Shown: in pieces, positions 33,808-42,416 of the stretch
Layout of the letters: each line of letters starts with the position of its first letter
Numbering within the stretch: position 1 is the first letter of the stretch
Origin: an uncultured Lachnospiraceae bacterium
GTDB lineage: Bacteria > Bacillota > Clostridia > Lachnospirales > Lachnospiraceae
Direction: 5' to 3'
DNA: 64,000 nt
Assembly (NCBI GenBank): GCA_910584685.1
Contig: CAJUAO010000010.1
Location: 48,038-112,037 of the forward strand
Made by a program: the position numbers and the translations under genes
The notes under the pieces: model-generated
Database searches by the model: none
The model's input: the letters and a program-made list of their open reading frames with translations, nothing else
Told to the model about the DNA's origin: nothing

Positions 33808-35325
33808 TTATACTGTCCTTTCAATCACCACATCTGATATGCGGGCTGCAAGGGGTATATTTATTTCCTCCCCCTCCAGATTCCCAACTCTGAAGCTTAA
33901 GCCGCTGTACTTATCTGTTCCTTCCCTTTGTACTGCCCTTGCCATATATTCCTCAAAAAACGTCTCCGGCTTTTCAAGGGCCTTTTCCACAATATACTCA
34001 TTTTTTCCGCACATATGTATAAGCAGCGTGTAAAAATCACTGTTCCTAAGTATCCTGTCGCCGTAATTTTCCCTCATGCCTTCAATGAACATGCTTAACT
34101 TAATGCTTTTCTCCCGTAAAACAGCCTCTAAGAGATTTATAATAATAAATTCAAAATTTTCTTCTATGCGCTCCTCCTCAAGCTCATCCTCATAAACGTA
34201 CTCCTGCTCCTCTGTTTCCCCTATCTCCTCGCCCTTTTCCTCCTTAAGGACGGGCATTGTAAGAAGCCTGTCTATGCTTGTAAGATTGAAGGTCTTTTTT
34301 ATGTTAAGGGTTAAAAGGGGAGATAGCAATGAAAAAAGCGCAGCGGCGTTGTCCCTCTCCATTGCAAGCCTTAATGCGTCGGTGAAATCAAAGCTTCTTC
34401 TAAGCCTTGAGAACTTGGCTCCGCTTATAAGCTCATCTGCCATACGCTGCAGGGATATGCAGGCATCCAGCAGCTCTCTATGCTTTACTATTGCCTTCTT
34501 AAGCTCTGTCTCAAGCTCGTATATATCCTGCAGCGCCGTTTCATGTCCGCCGTCTCCTTCTGCCTTTGAGAGCGCCTCCCTTATCAGCTCCATGTTTTTT
34601 TGAAAGCTTTTCTGCTCCTCGTCAAACCATCTTACTCCTGTATTTACAAATTCCTCATACGCCTTTACGCCTTCGACTATATCCTCACCCATAACCGCAA
34701 GAACATCATTCTTTTTTATCTTTAAACGGCTTACCTCGCTGTTTATTCTTTTTATTACCTCTGTTCCGCCCTTAAAATTCCTGTTTTCTATCATCTTTGA
34801 AAGGAGCACCTGCGCAATGCTTATTGCGCTCTCGTCCTTTATCTCCTTAGTGTCAAGGTAAAACTCTATGGCATCTGATGTGATAAAATAGCATATTATA
34901 TCGTTTTTTATCCTGCTGTCTATTATTCTCATGCGAATGGTCTGCCTGCGCTTTTTGACCGGCTCAAAATACTCATATATAAATGGCTTTCCGTCATTTC
35001 TTATGATGTCAAATATATATGCGGAAATTTCCTTTTCCTCACCGGAGGATAGATTAAGCTCAAAATCCCTCTTATATATATCCCTCATAAAAAGCTCATA
35101 CTCGTCATATGTTACGTCCTTTTCCTTAAAGCTGTTTTCCTCTATAAAAAAGCGCAAAACAGCCATAAGAATGTATCCCATATCAAGAGCGCCGTATTTT
35201 CCTCCCTGAAAGGAGAAAAAATCCACCTCTGCCAGCCTGAAATAGGGATAATATTTTTTTATGTTCATCATACGAGCCTCATGGTCCCGTATGATTTCTC
35301 TTGCCAAAACATATTCCTCTGCCAT
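33808..35325 (-). CDS. JetA/MksF-like kleisin subunit
   Basis: A 505-residue, mainly helical protein. The N-terminus is winged-helix-like, and the helical middle contains EQKSFQKNMELIREALSKAE. An acidic low-complexity stretch is near 385-405. The C-terminal helices end in a short beta stretch. This matches the JetA-type protein of Wadjet systems (DUF5716 type) by length, composition and position. It is predicted to be the kleisin that closes the SMC ring. It starts 16 nt after recR with AAAGGA 9 nt before ATG 35325. Confidence 0.72.
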   Translation of the reverse strand: MAEEYVLAREIIRDHEARMMNIKKYYPYFRLAEVDFFSFQGGKYGALDMGYILMAVLRFFIEENSFKEKDVTYDEYELFMRDIYKRDFELNLSSGEEKEISAYIFDIIRNDGKPFIYEYFEPVKKRRQTIRMRIIDSRIKNDIICYFITSDAIEFYLDTKEIKDESAISIAQVLLSKMIENRNFKGGTEVIKRINSEVSRLKIKKNDVLAVMGEDIVEGVKAYEEFVNTGVRWFDEEQKSFQKNMELIREALSKAEGDGGHETALQDIYELETELKKAIVKHRELLDACISLQRMADELISGAKFSRLRRSFDFTDALRLAMERDNAAALFSLLSPLLTLNIKKTFNLTSIDRLLTMPVLKEEKGEEIGETEEQEYVYEDELEEERIEENFEFIIINLLEAVLREKSIKLSMFIEGMRENYGDRILRNSDFYTLLIHMCGKNEYIVEKALEKPETFFEEYMARAVQREGTDKYSGLSFRVGNLEGEEINIPLAARISDVVIERTV

Positions 35326-35341
35326 AAAAAAATATCCTTTC

Positions 35342-35938
35342 CTAAAGCTGCGTTCTTCCCTCCAGGGCCCTAAACAGCGTTACCTCGTCTATATACTCCA
35401 AATCCCCTCCCACAGGCACGCCGCTGGCTATACGGGAAACCTTTATGCCTGTAGGCTTTATCAGCTTGCTTATATACATTGCCGTAGTTTCCCCCTCAAG
35501 GCTGGAATTTGTGGCAATTATAACCTCCTCTACGTCTCCCCGAAGCCTTTCTATAAGCTCCTTAAGCTTTATTTCATTTGGCCCTATTCCAAGCATAGGA
35601 GATATGGCCCCGTGAAGGACATGGTAAACCCCCTCGTACCTGCCTGTCTTTTCATATGCCGCCAAATCCCTTGTATTTTCCACTACCATAATAAGCTTGT
35701 GATTTCTCTTTTCACTGGCGCATATAGGGCAAAGCTCGTCGTCTGTAAGGGTAAAGCACTCCCTGCAATACCTTACCTTTGACTTCGCCTCTGTAAGGGC
35801 GTTGGCAAGGGCGTCAACCTGCTCCTTCGGCATATTAACTATATGAAACGCCAGTCTTCCTGCCGTCTTTGCGCCAATACCCGGAAGCCTTGACAGCTCC
35901 TCTATTAACTTGGATATGGGACTGCTGTAATACTCCAT
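35342..35938 (-). CDS. recR: Recombination mediator RecR
   Basis: A 198-residue protein of the RecFOR pathway that helps load RecA. LIEELSRLPGIGAKTAGRLA is the helix-hairpin-helix, CRECFTLTDDELCPIC is the four-Cys zinc finger, and the Toprim domain runs from LIMVVENTRDLAAYE through NSSLEGETTAMYISKL to RIASGVPVGGDLEYIDEVTL. The start ATG overlaps the ybaB stop (TAATG). Confidence 0.97.
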   Translation of the reverse strand: MEYYSSPISKLIEELSRLPGIGAKTAGRLAFHIVNMPKEQVDALANALTEAKSKVRYCRECFTLTDDELCPICASEKRNHKLIMVVENTRDLAAYEKTGRYEGVYHVLHGAISPMLGIGPNEIKLKELIERLRGDVEEVIIATNSSLEGETTAMYISKLIKPTGIKVSRIASGVPVGGDLEYIDEVTLFRALEGRTQL

Positions 35939-36294
35939 TAGAACGGAAAGCCTCCTCCAAGTCCGCCGAGACCGCCTGTTACCTTAGCCATCTCTGCCTG
36001 GGAAAGCTCCTCCATTTTTCTTAAGGCTTCATTGGCGGCAGCCATAATAAGGTCCTCTAACATTTCTATATCGTCAGGGTCCACAACCTCCTCCTTAAGA
36101 CTTACCTTTACTATCTCCTTTTTTCCTGAAACCGTTACCTCCACGGCTCCTCCGCCTGCCGATGCGCTTACCTCCTTTTCCTCAATAGCCTTTGTGGTCT
36201 CCTCCATCTGTCTCTGCATCTTCTGGGCCTGCTTCATAAGATTGTTCATATTTCCCGGCATTGCTCCCTGGGGAAAGCCTCCTCTTTTAGCCAT
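35938..36294 (-). CDS. YbaB/EbfC nucleoid-associated protein
   Basis: A 118-residue dimeric DNA-binding protein. NMNNLMKQAQKMQRQMEETT starts the long helix and GGGAVEVTVSGKKEIVKVSL is the beta sheet; the C-terminus is Gly-rich. Its place between dnaX and recR is the conserved arrangement in Firmicutes. It lies 2 nt after dnaX. Confidence 0.95.
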   Translation of the reverse strand: MAKRGGFPQGAMPGNMNNLMKQAQKMQRQMEETTKAIEEKEVSASAGGGAVEVTVSGKKEIVKVSLKEEVVDPDDIEMLEDLIMAAANEALRKMEELSQAEMAKVTGGLGGLGGGFPF

Positions 36295-36296
36295 AC

Positions 36297-37892
36297 TTAA
36301 ATGTCCTCCTCTACAAATTCTATATTTTCCATATTTATTTTATTTTTTAAAACCTCTGCAAAATTATCCTCCTGCTTCTCTTCATTTTGCATAAGCTTCA
36401 TATCAATGTTAATATCCTTGCCTGTCTCCCTGCCTATAATATCATGGATGGCGTCCTTTCTTTTCTGCTCCGACATTGCGGTATATGAAACGCTCTCGGT
36501 AAACTGTATAACAAGGGTGTTGCCCCCTTTTGTGTAAAGCTTTGTTCCCTTTAGAGCCGCAGCTTCCATTTTGCTTAAGTGCCTTACAATCATATCCCAG
36601 TTGTCTGCCACATACTGAACATCCTCATGGACTGCTATATCAAGCTTTTTTTCCTGCTGCTCCTTTCCTCCGGATACTACCTGCCCCTTTTGCGCCGTAT
36701 CCTGAGGATTCTCATATACTGTCTTAACAAGCTCTCCTGACTCAAGCTTTCTTTCAATAGCGGATATTCTTCCCAAAAGAGAGCCTATATCATTTTCCAT
36801 CATAGGCTTTGTCAGCTTTACTATGGCAACCTCCGCCAGCACTCTCTTTGACGTGGCAAATTTCATCCGGTTGCTTAGCTCTGACAAAATCCTTATATAT
36901 CTCATAAGAGTCTCCGGCTCCGTCATTGACGCTTCCTCCTTGAGGGACTCAAGCTGCTCTGAGGTAACATCAACTATATTCTGAGCCTCGTCGTCGGATG
37001 TCATAACCAGCAGAAGATTTCTTATATACCATGTAAAATCTGTAATAAACTGTGTCAGGTCGCGTCCTGACATTACGACCTCCTCCAGCTTTTCTATGGC
37101 TCCCGCCGTATCGCCTGCAATTATACGCCTTAACAGCTCTCCGAAAACCCCTGTATCTACTGCGCCTAAAACCTCAAGCACCTTGTCGTAGGTAAGGCTC
37201 TCTCCCATATAAAAGGCTATACACTGGTCCATAAGGCTTAATGCGTCTCTCATGGCTCCGTCAGCCGCCTTGGCTATATATCTTACGGCCTTATCCTCTA
37301 TGTCCACCTGCTCCTTATCTGCAAGCTCTCTTATACGCTCTCCTATAACGTCTATGCTTATCCTCTTAAAGTCATATCTTTGACATCTTGAAAGTATTGT
37401 GACAGGTATCTTATGGGCCTCCGTAGTCGCCAGTATAAATATAACATATGACGGCGGCTCCTCAAGGGTTTTAAGCAGCGCATTAAACGCACCTATGGAC
37501 AACATATGAACCTCGTCAATAATATACACCTTATATCTGCCATCCGTAGGCGGATACTGTACCTCATCTCTGATTTCTCTTATGTTGTCCACGCCATTGT
37601 TTGATGCCGCATCTATCTCTATTACATTCATAGAAGCCCCTGCAGTGATAGCCCTGCATGCAGGGCATTCGTTACAGGGACTTCCGTCCTTTGGATTTTC
37701 ACAGTTTACCGATTTTGCCAATATCTTGGCTACAGTTGTCTTTCCTGTTCCCCTTGTTCCGCAGAACAGGTATGCATGGCCAAGACGGTCAGCCTTTATC
37801 TGGTTTTTCAATGTAGTCACTATATGGTCCTGTCCCTTAACCTCGTCAAAGTTATCAGGCCTGAATTTTCTGTATAACGCAGTGTACGACAT
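36297..37892 (-). CDS. dnaX: DNA polymerase III subunits gamma/tau
   Basis: The clamp-loader subunit, 531 residues. SYTALYRKFRPDNFDEVKGQ is the usual start, Walker A is GTRGTGKTTVAKILAK, four zinc-ligand Cys lie in CENPKDGSPCNECPAC, and VYIIDEVHMLSIGAFNALLK carries Walker B, with the sensor region ILATTEAHKIPVTILSRCQR. The C-terminal 170 residues are the tau-like extension. No clear programmed frameshift site was noticed. It is 2 nt downstream of pfkA. Confidence 0.97.
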   Translation of the reverse strand: MSYTALYRKFRPDNFDEVKGQDHIVTTLKNQIKADRLGHAYLFCGTRGTGKTTVAKILAKSVNCENPKDGSPCNECPACRAITAGASMNVIEIDAASNNGVDNIREIRDEVQYPPTDGRYKVYIIDEVHMLSIGAFNALLKTLEEPPSYVIFILATTEAHKIPVTILSRCQRYDFKRISIDVIGERIRELADKEQVDIEDKAVRYIAKAADGAMRDALSLMDQCIAFYMGESLTYDKVLEVLGAVDTGVFGELLRRIIAGDTAGAIEKLEEVVMSGRDLTQFITDFTWYIRNLLLVMTSDDEAQNIVDVTSEQLESLKEEASMTEPETLMRYIRILSELSNRMKFATSKRVLAEVAIVKLTKPMMENDIGSLLGRISAIERKLESGELVKTVYENPQDTAQKGQVVSGGKEQQEKKLDIAVHEDVQYVADNWDMIVRHLSKMEAAALKGTKLYTKGGNTLVIQFTESVSYTAMSEQKRKDAIHDIIGRETGKDINIDMKLMQNEEKQEDNFAEVLKNKINMENIEFVEEDI

Positions 37893-37894
37893 AT

Positions 37895-38965
37895 TTAATC
37901 TCCAAAACTAATTCCCAGCGCTTTTGCTTCCTTTATTATAGATGACTTCGGGTCTACCATCTTAAGCTTGCCTGCCACATCGGAAAGAGGTATACGTACC
38001 ATCTCCCCGTTTTTTATTCCTATCATGTTTCCAAAATCCTTATCAAGTATCATCTTTGCCGCTGCCGCGCCAAACCTTGACGAAAGAACCCTGTCATAAG
38101 GACAAGGACTTCCTCCTCTCTGAGTATGCCCCGGAATAGTAACTCTTATTTCCTGTCCTGTCATCTCCTCTATCTTTTTGCCTATTTCATACGATACCGA
38201 CGGAGCTGTTCTTGCCGCAAGCTTTGCCTTATACTCCTTCTTTGAAAGCACTGCGTCCTCCTTTGAGATAGCGCCCTCTGCAACCGCAAGAATGGAAAAT
38301 CTCTTTCCCTCCTTTGCTCTTTTATTTATTGCCTGGGCTACCTTATCTATATCATACGGAATTTCCGGTATAAGAATAACGTCTGCGCCTCCCGCCATAC
38401 CGGCGTGAAGGGTAAGCCAGCCTACCTTGTGTCCCATAACCTCAACGATAAAAACACGTCCGTGGGATGCCGCAGTCGTATGTATACAGTCAATGGCGTC
38501 TGTGGCTATATTAGCCGCGCTCTGAAAGCCAAAGGTCATATCCGTGCCCCAAAGGTCGTTGTCTATAGTCTTAGGGAGAGATACTATATTCAAGCCTTCC
38601 TCTCTGAGCAGATTTGCAGTCTTCTGTGAGCCGTTTCCTCCCAGAACAACAAGACAGTCAAGATTCAGCTTCCTATATGTCTTTTTCATGGCTGCCACCT
38701 TGTCAAATCCGTCCTCTCCCACAACGCGCATCAGCTTAAACGGCTGGCGGCTTGTTCCTATGATTGTTCCTCCCTCTGTAAGTATTCCGGAAAAATCCTT
38801 GGACTTCATAACCTTGTAATCCTCATACATAAGTCCTCTGTAGCCCTCTAAAAATCCGATAATCTCTACGTCCTTAAGCTCATTGTATAATGACTTTGCT
38901 ACCCCACGCATAGTAGCGTTTAAGCTTTGGCAGTCTCCGCCGCTTGTAAGCATTCCAATTCTCAT
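37895..38965 (-). CDS. pfkA: 6-phosphofructokinase, group with Gly104/Lys124
   Basis: Glycolytic phosphofructokinase of 356 residues. The start MRIGMLTSGGDCQSLNATMR, LGGNGSQKT (109-116) and PKTIDNDLWGTDMTFGFQSA (131-150) mark the active site. By E. coli numbering it has Gly104, favouring ATP over pyrophosphate, together with Lys124, which is typical of pyrophosphate enzymes and of the mixed clade of ATP enzymes in actinomycetes. So ATP use is probable and classical PEP/ADP allostery doubtful. ATG 38965 has GGAGG about 4 nt upstream; the frame to 39004 is rejected. It heads the dnaX-recR run, which is unusual company. Confidence 0.93.
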   Translation of the reverse strand: MRIGMLTSGGDCQSLNATMRGVAKSLYNELKDVEIIGFLEGYRGLMYEDYKVMKSKDFSGILTEGGTIIGTSRQPFKLMRVVGEDGFDKVAAMKKTYRKLNLDCLVVLGGNGSQKTANLLREEGLNIVSLPKTIDNDLWGTDMTFGFQSAANIATDAIDCIHTTAASHGRVFIVEVMGHKVGWLTLHAGMAGGADVILIPEIPYDIDKVAQAINKRAKEGKRFSILAVAEGAISKEDAVLSKKEYKAKLAARTAPSVSYEIGKKIEEMTGQEIRVTIPGHTQRGGSPCPYDRVLSSRFGAAAAKMILDKDFGNMIGIKNGEMVRIPLSDVAGKLKMVDPKSSIIKEAKALGISFGD

Positions 38966-39067
38966 ATTTCCTCCGTTCTGTCGAAGAATATCCGACCTAA
39001 TCAAGTTGCAGCTTTAGCATAAAAGCAATATGTAATCCTTTACCTTTAAAATTTATACCTATACGGC

Positions 39068-39084
39068 ATTATAGAAAAATTATA
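39068..39084 (-). promoter_or_regulatory. Candidate -10 elements for the pfkA-dnaX run
   Basis: Two TATAAT hexamers occur on the minus strand (39084-39079 and 39073-39068), about 105-115 nt before pfkA. No good -35 box is seen (TTCAAA at 16 nt is the best), so this is tentative. Confidence 0.4.
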
Positions 39085-39148
39085 CCCTAAAACAATGAAT
39101 TTTGAAAGCAAATTCACAAATTTTTTTGAAACAAAATCACAAAAAAAT

Positions 39149-39177
39149 TTGACATCCGGCAAAAACCCTAGTATACT
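39149..39177 (+). promoter_or_regulatory. Sigma-A promoter for the SRP RNA
   Basis: TTGACA (39149-39154), 17-nt spacer, TATACT (39172-39177); the predicted start site is close to the 5' end of the RNA. Region 39005-39148 holds only the pfkA leader and AT-rich sequence. Confidence 0.9.
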
Positions 39178-39186
39178 AAATACTAT

Positions 39187-39448
39187 CCGTGCAGCCGGGG
39201 AGTTAGCGGTGCCCTGTACCTGCAATCCGCTCCAGCAGGGGTGATAATCTGTCTCGGATACTTTTTTGTAAAGCTGCCTTTTGTAAGTGGCGTTGAAGCT
39301 TGGGTCTTATGCAATAGAAATTTACGAACCGTGTCAGGTCAGGAATGAAGCAGCACTAAGTAAAACCTTCTATGTGATGTAAGGTCGCCTTGGCTGAGCT
39401 AACTGCAGGAGTAACGTTTATGATAAGTATACAAAACAGATTGCACGG
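39187..39448 (+). ncRNA. ffs: Signal recognition particle RNA, large Gram-positive type
   Basis: About 262 nt, closing with CCGTGCA and TGCACGG. The Alu domain is present (GGGGAGTTAGCGGTGCCCTG, then CTGCAATCCGCTCCAGCAGG), as in Bacillus scRNA. Helix 8 reads GTCAGGTCAGGAATGAAGCA with the GGAA tetraloop flanked by an A-U pair. The 3' part has AAGGTCGCCTTGGCTGAGCT, then AACTGCAGGAGTAACG. A T-run follows at 39450-39454. It scaffolds Ffh for co-translational membrane targeting. Position beside tadA matches many Firmicutes. Confidence 0.95.
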
Positions 39449-39486
39449 CTTTTTATTTTCTTAAAGCAACATAGAAAGGTTTCGCC

Positions 39487-39957
39487 ATGAAAGCGCTTAC
39501 CCGTGAAGAAAAATTTATGAAAGAGGCTGTAAGACAGGCTAAGAAGGCTCTTGCCTTAGGGGAGGTTCCTATTGGCTGCGTTATTGTCTTTAATGATAAA
39601 ATAATCGGCAGAGGCTACAACCGCCGTATAACAGATAAAAACACATTATCCCACGCGGAGCTTAACGCAATAAAAAAAGCGTCAAAGACGCTGGGGGACT
39701 GGAGACTTGATAACTGTGAAATGTTCATAACCTTAGAGCCCTGTCAGATGTGCTCAGGCGCTATTGTCCAGTCACGGATTAAAAAGGTTTATATCGGCAC
39801 CATGAATCCTAAAGCAGGCTGCGCCGGCTCTATATTAAATCTTTTGCAGATACCGGAATTTAATCATCAGGTAGAAATCGAAACAAATATTTTACATGAC
39901 GAATGCAGTATTATGCTTACGTCATTTTTTAAGGAACTACGAAAAAAGAAGGTCTGA
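39487..39957 (+). CDS. tadA: tRNA-specific adenosine deaminase
   Basis: A 156-residue enzyme forming inosine at the wobble position of tRNA-Arg(ACG). The zinc motif is HAELNAIKKAS with the catalytic Glu, plus EPCQMCSGAIVQSRIKKVYI. GTMNPKAGCAGSILNLLQIP is typical of TadA. AAAGG lies 7 nt before ATG 39487. It may be transcribed with or just after the SRP RNA. Confidence 0.96.
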   Translation: MKALTREEKFMKEAVRQAKKALALGEVPIGCVIVFNDKIIGRGYNRRITDKNTLSHAELNAIKKASKTLGDWRLDNCEMFITLEPCQMCSGAIVQSRIKKVYIGTMNPKAGCAGSILNLLQIPEFNHQVEIETNILHDECSIMLTSFFKELRKKKV

Positions 39958-39961
39958 CATT

Positions 39962-40534
39962 ATGTTTTTTAAATCAGAATTTAATAAATACCAAACCCTT
40001 ACAACAGACAGACTTATACTTAAGGTGCTTGACGAGAGATACGTTATCCCACTTTTAAATTTTCTTGAGGGCAGCCGCCTTAGCTTTGAAAAATATGAGG
40101 CTGTGAAGGCTCCTTTATTTTATACAGTCCCCTTTCAGGAGCATATATTAAAATCGGAATATGAGGCTTCAAGACAAAAAACCTATCTGCGGTATTATAT
40201 TTTTGAAAAGGAAAATACCGCTAAAATTATAGGAACGGTCTCCTTTGGAAATATACTTCCGGAGCCTTATCTTAGCTGCAATATAGGATATAAGATAAGC
40301 TCCTTACATTCCCGTAAGGGTTATTGCACCGAGGCAGTTACCGCCGCCATGATCGCGGCATATTCTTATCTTAATATTCACCGTATAAACGCCTTTGTTC
40401 AGGAGGGCAATCTTGCTTCTATAAGAGTTTTGGAAAAATGCGGTTTCCTTTTGGAGGGAAAATGCATTAAAAATATACGTGTAAATAACCAGTGGACTGA
40501 CCACCTGCTATACGCAAATATCAGCCCACTATAA
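39962..40534 (+). CDS. GNAT acetyltransferase, RimJ type
   Basis: A 190-residue acetyltransferase. TLTTDRLILKVLDERYVIPL is the standard RimJ-type start. KIIGTVSFGNILPEPYLSCN and IGYKISSLHSRKGYCTEAVT form the acetyl-CoA pocket. HRINAFVQEGNLASIRVLEK followed by CGFLLEG is the C-terminal motif. The acceptor may be a protein N-terminus or an antibiotic-like amine and is not predictable. ATG 39962 is 4 nt after the tadA stop; the frame open from 39896 overlaps tadA and is rejected. Confidence 0.9.
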   Translation: MFFKSEFNKYQTLTTDRLILKVLDERYVIPLLNFLEGSRLSFEKYEAVKAPLFYTVPFQEHILKSEYEASRQKTYLRYYIFEKENTAKIIGTVSFGNILPEPYLSCNIGYKISSLHSRKGYCTEAVTAAMIAAYSYLNIHRINAFVQEGNLASIRVLEKCGFLLEGKCIKNIRVNNQWTDHLLYANISPL

Positions 40535-40542
40535 AGCTACTG

Positions 40543-41565
40543 CTAAAACGCCTTTTTGCTGTACCTTTCCATATACTCGGCTATTGTGCTCCTGTCTATC
40601 TGCACTCGCCTGTCCATTGTTTTCATAATATCTCTTATCTGGACCTTTTTATATACGTCGTCTGCCATAAGGTTATATATTTCATTATATCTGAAGCCTA
40701 AAATAAGAGGCCTTAACACATTTCTTTCGTTGCCGACAATAACTATGCCTGTGGACTTATTTGTAAGCTCAACGCATACTCCCGGATATAACATTCTAAG
40801 ACTGTCAACAAGGGCCCCTATTGCCGTGTCACCGAATTTTGCGGAATTTTTCAGAAGATACTTTACTGCCAGCACCTCTGAGGCAGGCTCCTTATCAAGC
40901 TTCATGGCTGTCATATCGTCATATACATTCGCAACCCATAAAATTCTTGCAAGGATTTCCTTTCTCTTATCAGCATCCTCAAGCGCCTTTTTATTGATAA
41001 ATCTGTTTTCGTATTCCAATATGGTTTTTACGTTATCGCTTATATATTCCGTCTCTAACACAGACGAAAGGGAAAGGTCGTGTATAAGCCCTGCATATAT
41101 AACCTCGTCTACCTCCCTGTCAGTAAATTTAAGCCTTGCCGCCATTGCCGCCGAAATAATTGCTATAAGAAGGCAGTGCTTATAGGTGTAATCCTCGTTG
41201 CTTCTTAAATTCTGAATGGTGCTTAGCTTTTTGTCTGCCCTTCCATAGGAATTATGTATGAGCTTTACCATATTTTCAATATTTGCAGGCTCCCTGCCCA
41301 TCTGTATAAGCTCTATATCCTCCCTCAGTCCAAATACGCTCATAGTCTGAAATCTTTCAAACTCTATATCGTCCTCTGTTATAGGAGGAAGAGGCTCTGC
41401 GTCCTCCAGTATGTATATGCCGATAAGGTCAAAGTTTTTTACGCTGTTAATTCCCTGCTTTGTCAGCTTTGTATCCCTGTCATAGAGAAGGACTCCGTTT
41501 TTGTTGTAAATCGGCCTGGCAAGCCTCATTCCCTTTTCAAGATTTTCTGTCTTTACAAACTTCAA
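40543..41565 (-). CDS. HD-GYP-like protein with degenerate motifs
   Basis: A 340-residue protein. The N-terminal part (MKFVKTENLEKGMRLARPIY, then NKNGVLLYDRDTKLT) matches the segment before many HD-GYP domains. The domain itself has YTYKHCLLIA (first His), LIHDLSLSS (the HD pair) and ILWVANVYDDMTAMKLDKEP (normally VADVFDALT). The stretch HHE-x-DGxGYP that defines HD-GYP cyclic-di-GMP phosphodiesterases is missing. Activity on cyclic-di-GMP is doubtful; a sensing role is possible. It starts with TTG 41565, 8 nt after a strong AAGGAGG, and has its own promoter. Confidence 0.75.
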   Translation of the reverse strand: MKFVKTENLEKGMRLARPIYNKNGVLLYDRDTKLTKQGINSVKNFDLIGIYILEDAEPLPPITEDDIEFERFQTMSVFGLREDIELIQMGREPANIENMVKLIHNSYGRADKKLSTIQNLRSNEDYTYKHCLLIAIISAAMAARLKFTDREVDEVIYAGLIHDLSLSSVLETEYISDNVKTILEYENRFINKKALEDADKRKEILARILWVANVYDDMTAMKLDKEPASEVLAVKYLLKNSAKFGDTAIGALVDSLRMLYPGVCVELTNKSTGIVIVGNERNVLRPLILGFRYNEIYNLMADDVYKKVQIRDIMKTMDRRVQIDRSTIAEYMERYSKKAF

Positions 41566-41630
41566 TTTAATATCCTCCTTAAGGTTTTGGTGTATATTTT
41601 TGCGTTTTTTCCCAATAATAATCTTACATT

Positions 41631-41659
41631 ATTTTAACACTCTTATATTATTTTATCAA
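41631..41659 (-). promoter_or_regulatory. Promoter for the HD-GYP-like gene
   Basis: TTGATA (41659-41654), 17-nt spacer, TAAAAT (41636-41631), with a 65-nt leader to the TTG start. Confidence 0.75.
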
Positions 41660-41719
41660 AACATTAAGGATACTGCAACAATACTTTAACTATTTTCAGA
41701 ATATTGTTACAAATATGTT

Positions 41720-41746
41720 TTGATATAGATGCTTTTTACCTATAAT
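41720..41746 (+). promoter_or_regulatory. Candidate promoter for the membrane protein at 41772
   Basis: TTGATA (41720-41725), 15-nt spacer, TATAAT (41741-41746). The spacer is short. An AACAATA/TATTGTT dyad lies just upstream (about 41670-41709). Confidence 0.5.
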
Positions 41747-41771
41747 AAATTTCAGTCATCAGGGAGGAAAT

Positions 41772-42416
41772 ATGTTTATTTTGACAGAGCTTATTATATA
41801 CGCCGCTTATCTTGTACTTGATATTACCGATAATATGCCCGAGATGTCTTCTCTCTTAAAATTTTTATCTGTCTGTCTCTGCTTTTTTGTTGTTGATACG
41901 CATGTTCATGATATAAAAAGAATAATGGCGCTTACTGTTGCCGCCGATTTTTTTCTTGTTCTTACGGACTTTTATTCTACGGGAATTTTCTTATTCATTA
42001 TGGTCCAAATGAATTATTACCGCTTTCTCACAAAAACAGACTGTTTTCCATTGGAACATTTTGCTGCAATGGTATGCGCCGGCTCCATTTTGTCTGTTTT
42101 AATTAATTTTTTTATTATGCCTATAGATATTAACGCCTTTCTTGCTGTCACATATTTTTCCTCTCTTGTCCTTAATGCCTTTATAGCCATAAGGCTTTCG
42201 CCCTTATATAACGAATACCGCTATATAGCCATATGCCTGTGCCTGATTTTATGCTGTGATGTACATGTAGGCGTTACAAATGTGTTTTCCTCAGGCATAT
42301 GGTACAGCTTTGGTCTTATAGCTATGTGGCTTTTTTATCTTCCTGCCCAGGTTATTATTGCCCAACTTTACAGCACCAAAAGCCTAAATCTCCCTTACTC
42401 CTCACAAATTCGCTAA
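41772..42416 (+). CDS. Polytopic membrane protein, YhhN-like pattern
   Basis: A 214-residue protein with about seven or eight hydrophobic helices. ALTVAADFFLVLTDFYSTGI and ILCCDVHVGVTNVF recall the paired Asp motifs of the YhhN (lysoplasmalogenase-like) family, but the match is weak, so the function is left open. GGGAGG lies 4 nt before ATG 41772. Its last 62 nt overlap the convergent gene at 42355. Confidence 0.6.
   Translation: MFILTELIIYAAYLVLDITDNMPEMSSLLKFLSVCLCFFVVDTHVHDIKRIMALTVAADFFLVLTDFYSTGIFLFIMVQMNYYRFLTKTDCFPLEHFAAMVCAGSILSVLINFFIMPIDINAFLAVTYFSSLVLNAFIAIRLSPLYNEYRYIAICLCLILCCDVHVGVTNVFSSGIWYSFGLIAMWLFYLPAQVIIAQLYSTKSLNLPYSSQIR

Noticed and set aside
36297..37892. Programmed frameshift in dnaX to give a short gamma form
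   Set aside because: No slippery heptamer with a following stem was noticed in the expected part of the gene.
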